Position numbers and translations under genes: made by a program. From positions 625,208 through 689,207 of the forward strand of contig ML682038.1 of NCBI GenBank assembly GCA_007922195.1: a stretch of 64,000 nt of DNA, given 5' to 3'. This document shows positions 35,001-46,745 of the stretch, piece by piece; position 1 is the first letter of the stretch; every line of letters starts with the position of its first letter. This DNA comes from Podocnemis expansa. Taxonomy: Eukaryota; Chordata; Testudines; Podocnemididae. The notes beneath the pieces are model-generated. The model was given only the letters and a program-made list of their open reading frames with translations, was not told the origin of the DNA and searched no databases.

Positions 35001-35795
35001 AGATGTAAACACTTAGTGACCCACACTGGTTTGCCAAACCTCTTACCTTGTGAAAATGACTTCAAGAAAATTTGTAGCTCCATTTTACTGTGTGTTTAGA
35101 TGGGAGCTCATGTTAGGCCTGCCTGCAATTGAAAGAAACTTTAACTCTGCACTCTTTCTTTAGCAAAATGGACTTTTTTTTTTTTCTGCAACTCCAGATG
35201 TTAATAAGCAAGCAGGCTGGTAGATTTCACTGATCTGAGATGCAGGAATTCTCAGCTCTCCACTCTGCCACAGACTCCCCCTAAAACGCTGTAAAAGTCA
35301 TTTATTCCTTCAGTTCCCATTTTGTAAGATACTTCCTTTTGTCTGTCTTATTTAGAATCGAACTTCTCCAAAACGAACTATTTTCTGCTATGTTTATACA
35401 GTGTACAGAGTTTTTGCTGGGACTTTTAGGTGCTAATAAAATACAAATAAAAAAATCTAATATGTTATAATAGTGTTCATGTATTGTTTGATTGTGTAAT
35501 ATTTTTTCTTGAAAATATGTATAACAGGGCTGAGAGCTAAGGTGTTTACGAGAAGCTAATTTACATATGTAGAAATTTCCAACATGCTCATCATTACTGT
35601 AGCATCTAAATGAGAAAAAATATTATATCAATCTGCCATTATTTATCTTTAGCCTGTGGGCTCTTCAGGGCATGGACCGTATCTTCTATTCTATTTAGAG
35701 AGCACTTAGCACACTGTGAGAGCAATCAGAAAACAAGAACAAAAATCCAGGGATGCCCTTTTTACTGTAACTTTTCAAAGCTGAAATGCATGATC
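32070..35795. other. Long AT-rich region without recognised genes
   Basis: About 3.7 kb of apparently unique sequence. A CA-rich stretch lies at 34380-34416. The 106-codon frame at 33837-34157 is not recognisable. A part of an old repeat (ctcttcagggcatggaccg to agcacttagcaca) lies at 35655-35735. Confidence 0.45.
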
Positions 35796-35799
35796 AATC

Positions 35800-35905
35800 C
35801 AGAGAGATCAGGAATGGTCTAAATAATGCTTGGTCCTGCCTTGAAGTGCAGGGGACTGGACTACAAGAGCTCTCAATAGTCCTTCCAGTCCTGTGATTCT
35901 TTATA
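35800..35905 (+). mobile_element. CR1 LINE 3' end, sense
   Basis: The phrases ggtcctgccttgaagtgcag, gactggactacaagagctct and ccttccagtcctgtgattct are the ordinary CR1 3' terminus on the plus strand. It is 5' truncated to about 100 bp. Confidence 0.7.
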
Positions 35906-35939
35906 ATACTTTTTTCTAATTTGGAAAAAAGAAGACTGC

Positions 35940-36052
35940 AAATAGTGTAGTGGCTAGCACATCTGCTTAACATGCAGAAGGTCCTGGGTTCAATTCCCAG
36001 GGGGTTAGACTTGATGATCTCATGAGGTCCCTTCCAGCCCTATGATTTGAAG
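35940..36052 (+). mobile_element. tRNA-derived SINE with CR1-type tail
   Basis: The head reads tagtggctagca (A-box like), then gtcctgggttcaattcccag (B-box ggttcaattcc with a matching T-arm). It is followed directly by the CR1-like tail ttgatgatctcatgaggtcc and cttccagccctatgattt. Turtles are known for tRNA-headed SINEs that share the CR1 tail. The middle seems short here. The tail fusion shows it is not a tRNA gene. Confidence 0.8.
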
Positions 36053-36297
36053 AGAAATTTACAAGTGTAAAAGACGTTGGGCCAAATTCTGCTTTGAGTT
36101 ACAGAGGTGTAACTCCCATTAATTAAGAGTGGAGTATTTGCTGGCAGTTGTGATGGAAGATGGATTTGTACAGTGGATGAAGACTTGGGAGATGGAGTTA
36201 TGTAATTAATGAGTCTACACTTCTCAGTGCAGTGGGAGTGATTGATTTCTCAGCTTAGAATGCTTGTTTTGTGGATGAAATGTGTTTTATCAATATG

Positions 36298-36480
36298 CAG
36301 GGGTGGCCAAACTTATGGAACTCAAGAGCCACACAAGTTGATTATTAAACCTTCAAGAGCTGCACTGAGGCACAAAGCCATATACTTTTACCTACTAAAT
36401 TGATTTGCTGACATTCTTCCGCGAGCCGCACTTTTCATTCAAGAGCCACGTATTATATAGTCTATTAGAGAGCTCAAAAT
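36298..36480. mobile_element. hAT-like fragment, left end
   Basis: It starts caggggtggccaaacttatg, a common hAT end, followed by repeated aagagcca phrases. The right end and target duplication are not found. Confidence 0.5.
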
Positions 36481-37139
36481 AGTTTTTAGTAGTCAACTTG
36501 CTGATACCTAGTCCATAGGGTAAAATATAGTGATTTATACTTTATTCTTGATAATATCATCACTCCTGGAAGAACCTTTAGAGCCTCTTTGCCCAAGTGC
36601 CTTGCTAGGAAACTTGCTATGCAAAGGAATTTGTACAAAGCTACCATTTATCCCTATCATGGAGTGAGACATGAATATCCTTGCCTCTTTGGTCCTTTCC
36701 TTGAGCATACAGCCATTTTTTGTATATGAGACAGTTTTCCACAACTTTTATAGAAAGGTGTCCTCCACAACACACACAAGTCATTGGGAGCTGAAGGGTC
36801 ATAAGCGGTTTATTAATATTTTGATTAGCTCCCTTTGATTTCTTGTTCCACCCAGGGTTACATTTTTATGACATCCAAATTCCAAAGAGGAGGATGGATA
36901 GAAAAGTAGACAGGCATGCATTGCAAAAGTTCTTGAGGGGGACTGTAAGAAGGGATATCGGGGGACAGGAATGGATAGCCCGGTGTAATGGTGCTATGTG
37001 CTTGCTTCCATCCCAAGATCATGATTTTGTGGGTATGTATATATGGATTATGGAGACTTATTTATAAAAATCTATATATAAGTGTAGCTAGATCACCACA
37101 GTATCCAAGCCCCTCACAAACATCAAAGAATATCTTCTC
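36481..37139. other. No recognised features
   Basis: Apparently unique AT-rich DNA. Confidence 0.4.
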
Positions 37140-37955
37140 ACAGTACCTCAGAGGGAAGGGAGTATTTTTATTTTCATTTTAGGCATGGGGCAAATAAGAC
37201 ATAGGCCATATCTATCCTAGAAAATTGTTCCACAATAAGCTTTTGTCCTATTATAAGTGCATTGTATTTATAGTGCAGTTATGCATTTACACTGCACACT
37301 GTATAACGCAAATGAATGTGCAACTGTTCTTTAGATTTCCACAAGAAAGTGCATTGAATTGTGGGCATCTATCCCACTATAACACACATCAGCTTCCAAT
37401 GCTAGGGACCCTGGATAGAAGAGAAGTACTGAGCACTGTGGGTAAATTTACAAGTTCCCCTGGGATGCTGTGTTTCCATGTCATCATTCACTATAGCTGC
37501 TAGCAAAACTCATGTCCTTTTCAGTGTTATACCAAGAAGAAAATCAAAAGTTCTTCTGACTCACAAGAGGGAGGGCCTAATCATGTTAGAGCAGCAGAGT
37601 CCAAGCGGAAGACCACAGCTTGGAATTCTGGGACATTTCCAGAGGACACTTACTGTGGAAGAAAACTCCTTCAGCCTTCACACATACCTTGTAGCACAAG
37701 AGCTGTTCCACAATAGGTGTTTGACTCTTGCACAGGTGGTATTATTGTTCTAGTGTAACAGGGCACTTGTAAAGCAACAAGGAACATTCAGGTATGTACA
37801 GTGGGCTTGTTTTTCCACTATTAGAGGGTTTATTCTACAATAACTCTCCAGTGTGTACACAGCCTTAGAGCAGTTAAGAGATGTGGTAGAGCTTGGAATC
37901 AAACCTAGTCATCTGAGTCCCAATATAGTACGCTTACTACCAAACTATCCTTCTT
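37140..37955 (-). mobile_element. MIR-like SINE, antisense, split by MITE
   Basis: 37140-37203 resembles the complement of the MIR 3' half (cattttaggcatggggcaaa) and 37865-37955 the complement of the 5' half (ggtagagcttggaatcaaac, gtcatctgagtccc). The two parts are in the right order with the MITE between them. The divergence is high, as expected for this old amniote family. Confidence 0.6.
37204..37864. mobile_element. MITE, poorly motif-structured
   Basis: The left end GGCCATATCTATCC and right end GTGTGTACACAGCC are inverted copies of the common terminus. The flanks ATA and TTA match at two of three bases. The interior shows gttccacaataag and related phrases on both arms (cacaataagc at 37233, ctacaataactc at 37835) and a middle of unknown nature. 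Confidence 0.65.
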
Positions 37956-38091
37956 TTAAGATGTCAGCATTTGCTATGGAGTTGTGACATACCTCACAGG
38001 GTGCTGCTTCTGTTTCCTAATAGGAGGATTTAATCTTTTATATATAATAGGAGAGCTGCCTAAAGAAATCAATGGAGTTTTGATCTTTTAG

Positions 38092-38143
38092 GAGAGGGAA
38101 GATTTGGAGAGGGAACAAGCAAGTGAGCAGCCTCGAGAGATAC
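38092..38143 (+). CDS. Candidate isolated coding exon, host gene unknown
   Basis: A 52-nt stretch is bounded by a possible acceptor (gatcttttag, ending 38091) and a consensus donor (gtaagt at 38144). In frame 1 it reads EREDLEREQASEQPREI with no stop; a second frame is also open. It is locally purine-rich and GC-richer than the DNA around it. The charged Glu/Arg/Gln content would fit a linker or coiled-coil-like part of a protein. I do not recognise the gene. No other exon of the same gene is evident, as would be the case inside large introns. Chance cannot be excluded. Confidence 0.35.
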
Positions 38144-38149
38144 GTAAGT

Positions 38150-39060
38150 CTAAAGAATTTTAAATATTTTTATGTTCTCTGTTGCACAGGCTAGAGCATT
38201 ATGTTTGGCTACTTGCAAGAACTCCATATTTTATAATACCTGCATTTCTTCCTGACTGAGAGAAAAATATAAGCCATATTTATTTATTGGATAGCAGATT
38301 TCACATTTGCACATAGTAACTGCACTTACTTGTGCAATATTTCTGTAAAGGAAGTTGATACCATTCTTTGTTCCTTTTGTATTATAAGTTTCTTGGGAGT
38401 CATAGTAGAGCTGGGAACTGCTTTGTATTCCCCCATCTTATGCCCTGCATACTATTTAATATTTTCCAAATGGTCTCAATTTTATCATTCATTCACCATC
38501 CATCCGTGAAGATATTTTGTATTTACATACATAGTGTTTATAAAAGATGATGTGCTCTTTCCTCCCTTCCTCTATACATGAGCATGTCCAATACAGTATT
38601 CTCATTCATGCTTCGATACTCATATTTGCACAAATAATACCTCCCCCCCATAAACATCTGTACAAAGAGAAAATATTTCACATAGACTTTTGTAGCAAAA
38701 AAAACCCATTACCAAACTGAAAAAAAAAAAAAAACCATTCAAATCCAAGAATCACCTTTTTTCTGGTGCTTCTAATAGCTGTTCTTGAGAAAAGCCTTTT
38801 TTAGTCATTAACCCTTTTAATTTAACACAGGCAAAAAGAAGTACTGCAGACTGTAACCTTTTAAAATGATGCTACCATTCGAAAGTCACTACCTGTGGAG
38901 GAATGCGAGACCATTATTATAAATGCACAGTTCTGGCAAATGTTCTTCATTCCTGACCTGTAATCTACTATTACCAATTGTGAGTTCCATTTGAGCAGAC
39001 TGTCAATTGAGGCAACAATCTGTGCTCAAATATTACACTGGACAGCTGGAAAACATCAGG
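38150..39060. other. No recognised features
   Basis: AT-rich DNA with an A-rich run at 38715-38735. Confidence 0.4.
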
Positions 39061-39074
39061 TCATAAAGGAAGCA

Positions 39075-39310
39075 GACTTACTATTTAGAACACTGGATTA
39101 GGGTAAGATGTTCAGGGATCTGTTCCGAACTTTGCTACTGACTTTTGCTGTGGCATTTGGCAAGTCATTTTCTCTCTTTGTGTCTTTCTTCATCTGTAAA
39201 ATAAGGATATTTAACTATCTATTTTTGGAATATTAGAGGTTTAATTAAGCTCTTTGAGATCCTAATGAAAGCTCTATATAACTGCAAGGCATTGTTTATT
39301 ACTAACTACT
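39075..39310 (+). mobile_element. MIR SINE, sense
   Basis: The order is ctgtggcatttggcaagtca, ttcatctgtaaaataaggat and ctctttgagatcctaatgaa, which matches the core and 3' part of MIR. It is strongly diverged. Confidence 0.8.
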
Positions 39311-40440
39311 ATTATATCAGACTCTGTGGCAATTTTATGGTATGTGCTAATGGGTACTGAAATGTTACCACCTTTACACTTGTGATCTAAGCAGACTCGT
39401 AAACTTGTATCTCCTGAAGTTTTTTTTTTTTAATACTTTAAAAAATACCCCACTGCATAGCTTACCACTTTTCTTTAACTAAAAATGGAAACAAATGCAT
39501 CAGTTCTATGATGCACATGGTTATGATGTTGAGCTCACCTCATCAACTCGTCAACCAAAATCAATTTTGACAGAGCTGTTCGGAATAACTCTGTGATGAA
39601 TTAGATTCAATATACTGAACAGTCTTTGCCTATTTGTCATGGAAGCTTAAGCAGAAGCTAGCTGTTCACTTCATTAAAAATAATTCTGAAAATGGATAAA
39701 ACTGGAAGTTTAATCTCAAACAGCAAAGTGATTTATTGTAACAGTGTTGTTCAAGAGCTCACCATTGTAGCTCATTTGTGCTAGAATACTAGAGTGTTGA
39801 TCTTTTGCATTACAAAATAAAGAATTCTAATACTGCCATTACTCAGTGCCCCAGGTACCGCAGTTGAGAGCAGCGTCAATTCCTACTGCGTAGAGAAAGC
39901 TGTAGAATTTAGGTAGAACATAAATCAGATGTCAGATCATTGACTGGTTGACCTGTGATGAAGGTGCATAGTATGGAGATTACCAAGCTAGGAGAAAGTG
40001 TTTGATTTATCAAATACTGAATCTGTCTGAAGGCTTCCCTCAGATTCTGGCAGTTTATTGAAAACTTTTCTCTCCATTTCCTTGGCCTCTCACCACCCCC
40101 CATATCCTCTTCATTTTAGACCAAATCATTTCACCTTTAAGTCACTAAGCCACTGCCATAAAACTTACTGTGGAAGTAAGAAAAGAATCTGGCCTTGTTT
40201 GAACTCTTTCTCTTTGCCCCCGCACCATTTGTTTACCTGCTCTTCATTTGTTTTAAACTCACTATTTTATTCACTGCTCCCTGCCACTTTGAACTTCATG
40301 CTCACCAGAAACGTCATAGGCCTCAATTACGTTCTTACTTTCAAAGGCTTTACACCATTGACTTCAATGGGTGTAATTCCAGGTCATAAACTAGTGTGCA
40401 CAGGAAAAGAATCACTGAAGGATAAGGGCCTTAAAAAAAA
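39311..40440. other. No recognised genes
   Basis: Mostly unique. At 40345-40390 the phrases cattgacttcaatgggtgt and taattccagg mark a remnant of the foldback family. Confidence 0.4.
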
Positions 40441-40444
40441 AATC

Positions 40445-40585
40445 ACATTCTTACAAATTGCCTTACCAGATCAGACCAGGGGTCCATTTAGCCCATTACT
40501 GCTTGACAGTGGCCAGCAGGCATGTAGCCATGGCCCACTTGGAGATGAGTCCCACCCACCACAGAGCCTGACAGTGGTGTGAATT
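40445..40585 (+). repeat. Interspersed repeat, same family as 50490-50668
   Basis: It contains ttaccagatcagaccagggg and tccatttagccc followed by acagtggccagc. The complement of 50490-50668 has the same phrases (gggtcagaccaatggtccat, ttagctcagtatcctgtct). The family is widespread in turtles and crocodilians as far as I recall, but I cannot name it. Confidence 0.55.
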
Positions 40586-40589
40586 TCAC

Positions 40590-41780
40590 TACCTGGGCTG
40601 CAGGACTGCTCAGCAGCCACTGCGGTGAAGTTTGCACCACTGCTGAGTGCTGCAATGGGCAGGCCTCCTTCTACCTCTTCTTTCCATAGGTAACAAGTGG
40701 AGCTGGCAACTGGTATCTTCTGTTCACATGGTCTAGAAGCTGCCCTTGGCCGGGCCCATCTTGCAGATTCAGGAGCTGGCTATGCCCTGGTGTCCAGTAC
40801 TAGATGCTTCAGAAGAAAATGTAGAAGACCCATCCTAGACAGATGTGTAATAACCTGCCCCCAAAAGAGTTTTTCTTTACCGGCCTGATTTCTCACTTTG
40901 TATGACTTGAGTGCATTCAGGCTGCATGACGCAACCTCTTTCATTGTGATTCAGCATTAAGCTGCCTACAGTGCTCTGTGAAATAGCCATAAGGTGAAGT
41001 CTGTTTTCTATTCTGTAGAAATAGGGACAGCAGATGGCTTGTGCAAGAAAAGAAACTACATTTCAGGTCCTCCTGGGGCTTGTTTAACTCATCCTTCCAT
41101 ATAAATAGTCAGACTGTGTTTACGGCTAGTGAAGAAATGCCTGTTTTCATAACCCTTCTCCTATTTGCAGGAGACATAGCTGTCAACAAAAGTTGAGATA
41201 ATTTTCCAGGAGATCTAGAGAGGAAAAAAAATCAAACTACTATAAATTGTGAGCTGGAAGAATAAAAATATACCATTATAAACTCTTTTAATGTATCAAA
41301 TGTGGTAGTTTGGGATCTATTTTATGTGTTTCTGGAGATTAGATTGTAAAATCTCAGTGCAAGAGGTAATTCATAACTGATCCCAGTTCTGGTATATGCA
41401 AATCTGAGATGATATAGGCCACAAAACCTTCACTTTCAATTGCCTTGATAATTTTGTTTGTTTTGATGTTGCTCCTAAATATTTTATGACTAATATACTG
41501 ATTAATAGTGTAAAGTTGCAGCTCTTAAAGCAAAGCAATCTGCTGAGGTTTTCAACTACCTTTTCAATGGTTATGAGAAAGGGGGTGAAAGATTTTGGCC
41601 AAAACTATTTTGTCAAAAAATACAGAAGCGGGTCAAGTGAAACATTTCACAATTTTACGTCGTCTTTTTTTTTTTTTGGTTGAAATGAAAATGAAAGTGA
41701 GGAAACACTGAAATGAACTGTTTCAACATTAATGAAATAGGTCTTTTTGCTTTGGGGAGTTCACACAATGAAGCCCTTTA
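40590..41780. other. No recognised genes
   Basis: No repeat or coding signature is recognised. A T12 run lies near 41667. Confidence 0.4.
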
Positions 41781-41784
41781 TAAC

Positions 41785-41965
41785 CTTTCACTGAGAGGTC
41801 AGGGCATTCACCTGGTATGTGGAAGTCCCAGGTTCAAATCCTTGCTTGAGTAAGGGACTTGAAATCATGTGTTGCCATCTTAGAAGAGTGTCTTAACATC
41901 ATGTTATGGAGTGCCTCAGTCTTTTCTGTTGAAGCTGTTATACTTTGTATATCAGATCTCCCCAC
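41785..41965 (+). mobile_element. tRNA-derived SINE
   Basis: The head gaggtcagggcattcacc (A-box like) is followed by ggttcaaatcc (B-box). Downstream is a tail with ctgttgaagctgttatactt, typical of a sauropsid tRNA-SINE as I recall. It is diverged and not a functional tRNA gene. Confidence 0.6.
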
Positions 41966-42010
41966 TTCTAGCTAGCCAGTAGACAACAGAGTCTGTCTGT
42001 CTCTCTCTAA

Positions 42011-42310
42011 TACTATGTCTAAACTGGAGCCTTAAGTCGACTCAAGAAGCTTAAGTCAACTTAAGCTACTCCATAGCCACATTTGGAGTTCCTTAAGTCA
42101 ACTTAAGCACTTACTTAAGTCAACTTAATAACTCTCACTATTAAAGTCAACTTTAAGGGTTAAGTCGACATTATTAAGCTAGCTTAACAAAATGTGGCCA
42201 ATAAAATCGACTTAATAAAGTCAACTTAAAGGCAGGATAGCCATTTAAGTTGACTTTATAAAGTCGACTTAAACAAATGGGGACTCTCTAAGTCGACTTA
42301 ATAAAATCTT
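42011..42310. mobile_element. MITE, TTAAGTCGACTTAA-type arms
   Basis: The left end tactatgtctaaactgg matches the usual terminus. The interior is a chain of ttaagtcgacttaa, ttaagtcaacttaa and aaagtcaactttaa motifs. No right terminus is found; the copy stops near 42310. Confidence 0.75.
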
Positions 42311-42517
42311 CCCAACCCCATGACTATTCAACTATTTTCATACAAGACAGAACAGCTTCAACAGAGCAATTGTGACCTGTACTCCCATCACCTTAGATTG
42401 CTCTGTTCCTGGGTTGTTAGGACACTTATGTGGGAAAGGGGAGACCGAGGGTCAAGTCTCTGGAACGTTAAAACTGTGTTTTTACTACTAAATAACTAAC
42501 ACTGTAAAATCCTAGAC

Positions 42518-43041
42518 CAGTTGTTCCCAATCTGTGGGCTGTGGATCCCTGGTGGGCCACACTGCAGCTCCAGGGGGTCCACGGACAGACAGGGACCTGG
42601 GGCTGGGAGTGCCGTGGTCTCCAGTTGCCATGAAGACCCAGGGGCAGCCAGGTGCCCCAGCTTCAGTGGCCAGGTATGGGGGAGAAGGGACACAGGGGAG
42701 TTGTGGAGGGGAACCTGCGGGAAGGGAGGGCCACAGCCACAGAGGCTCCCAGCTCCCCAGGCAAGGGCAGGGGGCCTCACCTGCTGCGTCTCCCGGCCTG
42801 GGGGAAGGGGCCATGGTACAGCAGCTCCTGAATCCCCAGGCAAGGGGAGGGGGACCACGGCCGCAGCAGCTCCCGGCTCCCCAGGCAGGCAGAGGGGGGC
42901 CACAGCCATGTGGAGCAGCGGGCCACATTATACCCCTGCGCAGGCCACATTTGGTGCGGTGCCTCATCCACCCAGGGGGGCCACACACTCCCTTCCCCCT
43001 GCAAAGGGGGTCCCCAGCCTTGAAAAGGTTGGGAACCTCTG
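42518..43041. mobile_element. hAT element, non-autonomous, GC-rich
   Basis: It begins cagttgttcccaatctgtg and ends aaggttgggaacctctg. The target duplication TCCTAGAC is perfect (42510-42517 and 43042-43049). The GC-rich interior gives 130-180-codon frames on both strands that resemble no protein. Confidence 0.92.
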
Positions 43042-43049
43042 TCCTAGAC

Positions 43050-44080
43050 TAAATGGGACAAGTTGAAGCTCTACCTCTGTGTAACTTAATTGAGGTGACT
43101 TTCAATGTGACAGTACTCCTGAATCTCTAAAGTGCTTTTAAAAGCCCCCTTCTAAAGCATATTTCGTTCCCTGCAGAGTTTATGTCCAGCATGCTTATAA
43201 ATACTGTGAGTAGAAGATGCAGAGAAAATGTTAACAAAATCTTGGTCAGTGACGATTGTTTCATCATCACTCAGTAATTGTTTCTTCATCACTGGGCCTT
43301 ATGGTGACTTAAAGAATTCATAAAAAGACAGACAGACACATTTATGCATACCTGGCACTATACGACCAGAGTAGATGTAGTGTATGCCAGGAAGTGTTTA
43401 CTGATTTACTCAACAGCAATGTCAGAAACACTTGAAAGTAATTTTCATCCTTCCTGGATCATAAACATGTTAACATATTGTCATTTTTTCTAGAAACAAG
43501 TCTGTTTATTGTGTTCCCATTTCAATATCTGTGGCCAGATGTCTGTAGGCATTGCTGGTGTCAGATGATTAATCAGCAAGTGGTGCATTTGATTCCACAG
43601 CCTAACTGTGCTGTGGGTGCATTGTTAGTAGAGCTGGCTAAAAAGAGTTTTGGAAAGTTATTGGCGGCTGAAATTATTAGGAATGTAAGTGCTTTGGTAT
43701 AAGATTTGTTTATATGGTTCCTTTTAATATGACAAAATTAAATGGTACACACTCTGTGGATCCCACAAGGGAAAACGTATGTTTTATCATGGCTATAGAA
43801 AAATGTATGTCAGGTTTTACAACTCATTCCTTGAAAAACATTAGATGTATGGATGCTGTGGGATTGCCTCACTGGCCGACTGGAGAGTTACAGGTTTTCA
43901 AAAAGGTAACAGGATTTGGATGGTGGACTAACAAGTCCAGCCATTTTATAAGAACAGGACAGACAAATTACAGTGTAAAATACTGGTAAAAATAGCCATT
44001 CTACTTTGGCATTGCATACAAATTCTACATCATAGGTCAGTGAAGAAATAAGGCCTTTCTGTTTCATAATATTTTACAGC
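43050..44080. other. No recognised genes
   Basis: Apparently unique sequence. The open frames at 43478-43702 and 43714-43989 have no domain that I recognise. Confidence 0.4.
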
Positions 44081-44084
44081 TCTA

Positions 44085-44180
44085 GACGCCGCAAAGATGC
44101 CAAGAAATCAGAGGGAGTTCAGAGAAGGGTAACACAAGTGATTTTAGAGACTCATGTAATTGGAGAAAAAAATTAACAAA
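44085..44180 (+). mobile_element. Old CR1/L3-type LINE fragment
   Basis: The phrase gggagttcagagaagggtaa and cacaagtgattttagag recall the ORF2 3' region of CR1/L3 LINEs. It is short and diverged. Confidence 0.4.
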
Positions 44181-44199
44181 GAATAGGTTGTGTAACTTA

Positions 44200-45620
44200 A
44201 TCAATTAACGTGCACAGGCAGTTATGCCTGTAAACCTATGAAAAATGTGAATTCCAAGGAAAGGAGAGGAATCATCTAAGGTGGTCCCTGGAGACATTAA
44301 ATAAAAAGAATGCACTGTAATTTAAAAAAAAAAACTTTTAAAATTTTAATACATCAGCACAAAATGCATAGGGTCCCATTTTAGTACATTGGAAACTTTT
44401 AGAGGTTTTTATTTCGATATTTTATACACTTTCCTTAAACAAATATTTCCTAGTTTTAATGTTAATAACATGAGGGAATATTCTCCCAGGGGAAGGTAGA
44501 AGGTGGATGGCTGTGTGTATTTTGTAGCGAAAAGCCCACTAATGATAGGGAGATTGATTAGAGCTGGTGAGAGCGGGCAGGCTCTTCGTAGATGTGTCAG
44601 GTTTTTATTTTGGGGATTTTTGTTTCTTTGGGTTTTTTGGAGGGAGAGAAATTTGTGTAGCTGATATATACTGTTGCTGAAGGTAGATGCTTTTCAGTTC
44701 CCAGAGTGAGGCTTTTAATATTCTCTTAAAACTGAGTATAAGGAAAATGGGCAACATTCAGCCTGATAGACTCAATAGAGTTTTTTCTCTGGGCCTTGTT
44801 TTGCAAGCATGTAGCTTTCCATATGTGTCCTTTTAATATTATCTTCTCTGGTTTTAGGAAACACAGCCTGATTGTCTGAGTGATCATTCCCATTACCAGG
44901 TATTCAGAAATAATGGAAGGGATAGAAAAACTACCATTTCAAGTGGGAAGCAGTGAATCATGATGATGACTAAGAGAAATATGATTCACGCTCTCAAATT
45001 CTTAGGAGTTTCAGTTCCTCAAATATTGCAGCTAATGATTCATTGTGTATTTACATATTTGGATCCAGCTCCAATATATGTTCTCTAACAGGTACTATGT
45101 GAAAAATGTCAGTGTTACATTCTTAAAGCGTCTGTTTGGAAACTATTTAGTTTTCTAAAAACATACATTTGAAGATTTTACATTTAACATAGGCCATATA
45201 CTACTATCAGCAGGCCTATAGGTCCTCATGTGGACAGCCTAGGGTAGATAAAAGCAAACTTCCTCAGAAGTTGGCATGGACATTTAGATGGAGTTGATGG
45301 AAGTAGGAAGTAAGCCTATATAGGGAACCAAAATAGGCAGCTTAAGGCAGAATTGGGAATTACATGGAAGAAGAGTCTGTAAATGGGCAGCACAATGGCA
45401 TCTGATACGGAGCAGCATTTTGGGGGATCTGTGCACAATTTAGTTTAAATCCACCCTTGAAAACTTCTTTAAACACCCTTCTGATCTCTAGGACTTGTGG
45501 GTCTCATTTCCACTATGTCTACTGCTGTTAAATCATTGGCATGTGGGAAGAAACTATTGATTTGTGTGTTTTAACAGAGCTCTGTTCTGTGTGAGCAATT
45601 ACGCTGTCATTCACCATGGG
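44200..45620. other. No recognised features
   Basis: AT-rich and apparently unique. Confidence 0.4.
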
Positions 45621-45630
45621 TCTCCTAGAC

Positions 45631-45991
45631 CAGGTGTCTGCAACCTATGGCTTTGGAGCTGAACACAGCTCTTTAGTTGTCCCCTTGTGGCTCTGGGCTC
45701 CAGGTTCCCCTCCTTATCACTGGCAAAACCTGTGGGTGGCCCACGCCTGGCTCCAGGCTGCTCACTGCCACCTGAGGACCCTGGAGGCAGCCTGTGCCAA
45801 GCTACCCCTTGCATCTTGTGAAGAAACCACTCCTGGTTCCAGGTTCCCCCCACACAGTATGGGACCCTGTGGCAGGTGCCCTGGCTCAGCTCCCCCCACC
45901 AGGAGACTATACCTATTGTGGCTCTCAAAACACTTGGCTATTGAAAGAAATCTTTTAAAATGGCTCTTATCCTTTGGGTTGCCAACCCCTG
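45631..45991. mobile_element. hAT element, non-autonomous
   Basis: It begins caggtgtctgcaacctatgg and ends ggttgccaacccctg. The flanks tcctagac (45623-45630) and tcctaggc (45992-45999) match at 7 of 8. No transposase is present. Confidence 0.9.
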
Positions 45992-46019
45992 TCCTAGGCA
46001 AACTAGTGATGATTTAAGG

Positions 46020-46455
46020 CAGCGTTTCCCAAACTGTGTTCCACAGAATGCTGGTGTTCCTTGCAATGCGAATAGGTGTTTTCTAAAAAAAAGTCAATTT
46101 TAGTGATTTTTTTGCTTCTAAAACAGTAAATAAGAAATTGTGTGTATGTCAGAATTGTTCTTGTAAAATAAGACATCCCTCAAAAAACTAACTTTTAAAC
46201 CAACTGTTGAGCAATACGTGCTGCAGTTTTTCAATATGAAACTCCCCTTCCCCCCTCGCCCCCAGGCCACCATGTATGTATTCTGTCATTATATTAACAA
46301 TTAGTTGGGGAAATGCTGCTTTATGGCATATACATTGCAATGTTGGCCTATTGATATTCATTTTAATGCCTGTTCTAGAGGGTCTGTTTAGCACAGTATG
46401 TATAATATAGGGATGATACATTAATATATGCATAATTACATTTGAAAACCACTCT
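46020..46455. mobile_element. hAT-like fragment
   Basis: It starts cagcgtttcccaaactgtg, a usual hAT terminus. A possible but weak right end is catttgaaaaccactc near 46440-46453. No 8-bp duplication is recognised. Confidence 0.45.
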
Positions 46456-46472
46456 ATATGAAGAGTATAAAG

Positions 46473-46745
46473 CAGTGGTTCCCAGCCTGTGGTCCATGAG
46501 GGAGGGGGAAAGGATGATTACTGCAGGTAAATGTACCGTGATGAATGCAATATGTTTGTGAGTGAGCATAATAAATTATTAAAAATAGCTATGTTTTAAA
46601 TACCCCTTGTTATACAGGTTTGGCTCCTGTCAGCTATAGGCCATATTAAAAAGAATGTGTAAATTGTCTTGCATACATGGTGGTCTGCAAAAGCTTTCGG
46701 TGAAGATGTAGTGGTCCACATAAAGGAAAAGGTTGGGAACTGCTG
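46473..46745. mobile_element. hAT element, non-autonomous, 273 bp
   Basis: It begins cagtggttcccagcctgtgg and ends ggttgggaactgctg. The flanks gtataaag and atacaaag differ by two transitions. The phrase ggtccaca/tgtggtcc occurs at both ends. Confidence 0.85.

Noticed and set aside
35941..36000. Possible tRNA gene with A and B boxes
   Set aside because: It runs directly into a CR1-type tail, so it is a SINE head; the cloverleaf is not complete.
42496..43066. Proline/glycine-rich frames of 130-180 codons on both strands
   Set aside because: They coincide with a GC-rich non-autonomous hAT with perfect target duplications; there is no transposase signature.
44086..44130. Possible exon between ttttacag and gggtaaca
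   Set aside because: The sequence recalls the CR1/L3 ORF2 3' region, and the donor is poor.
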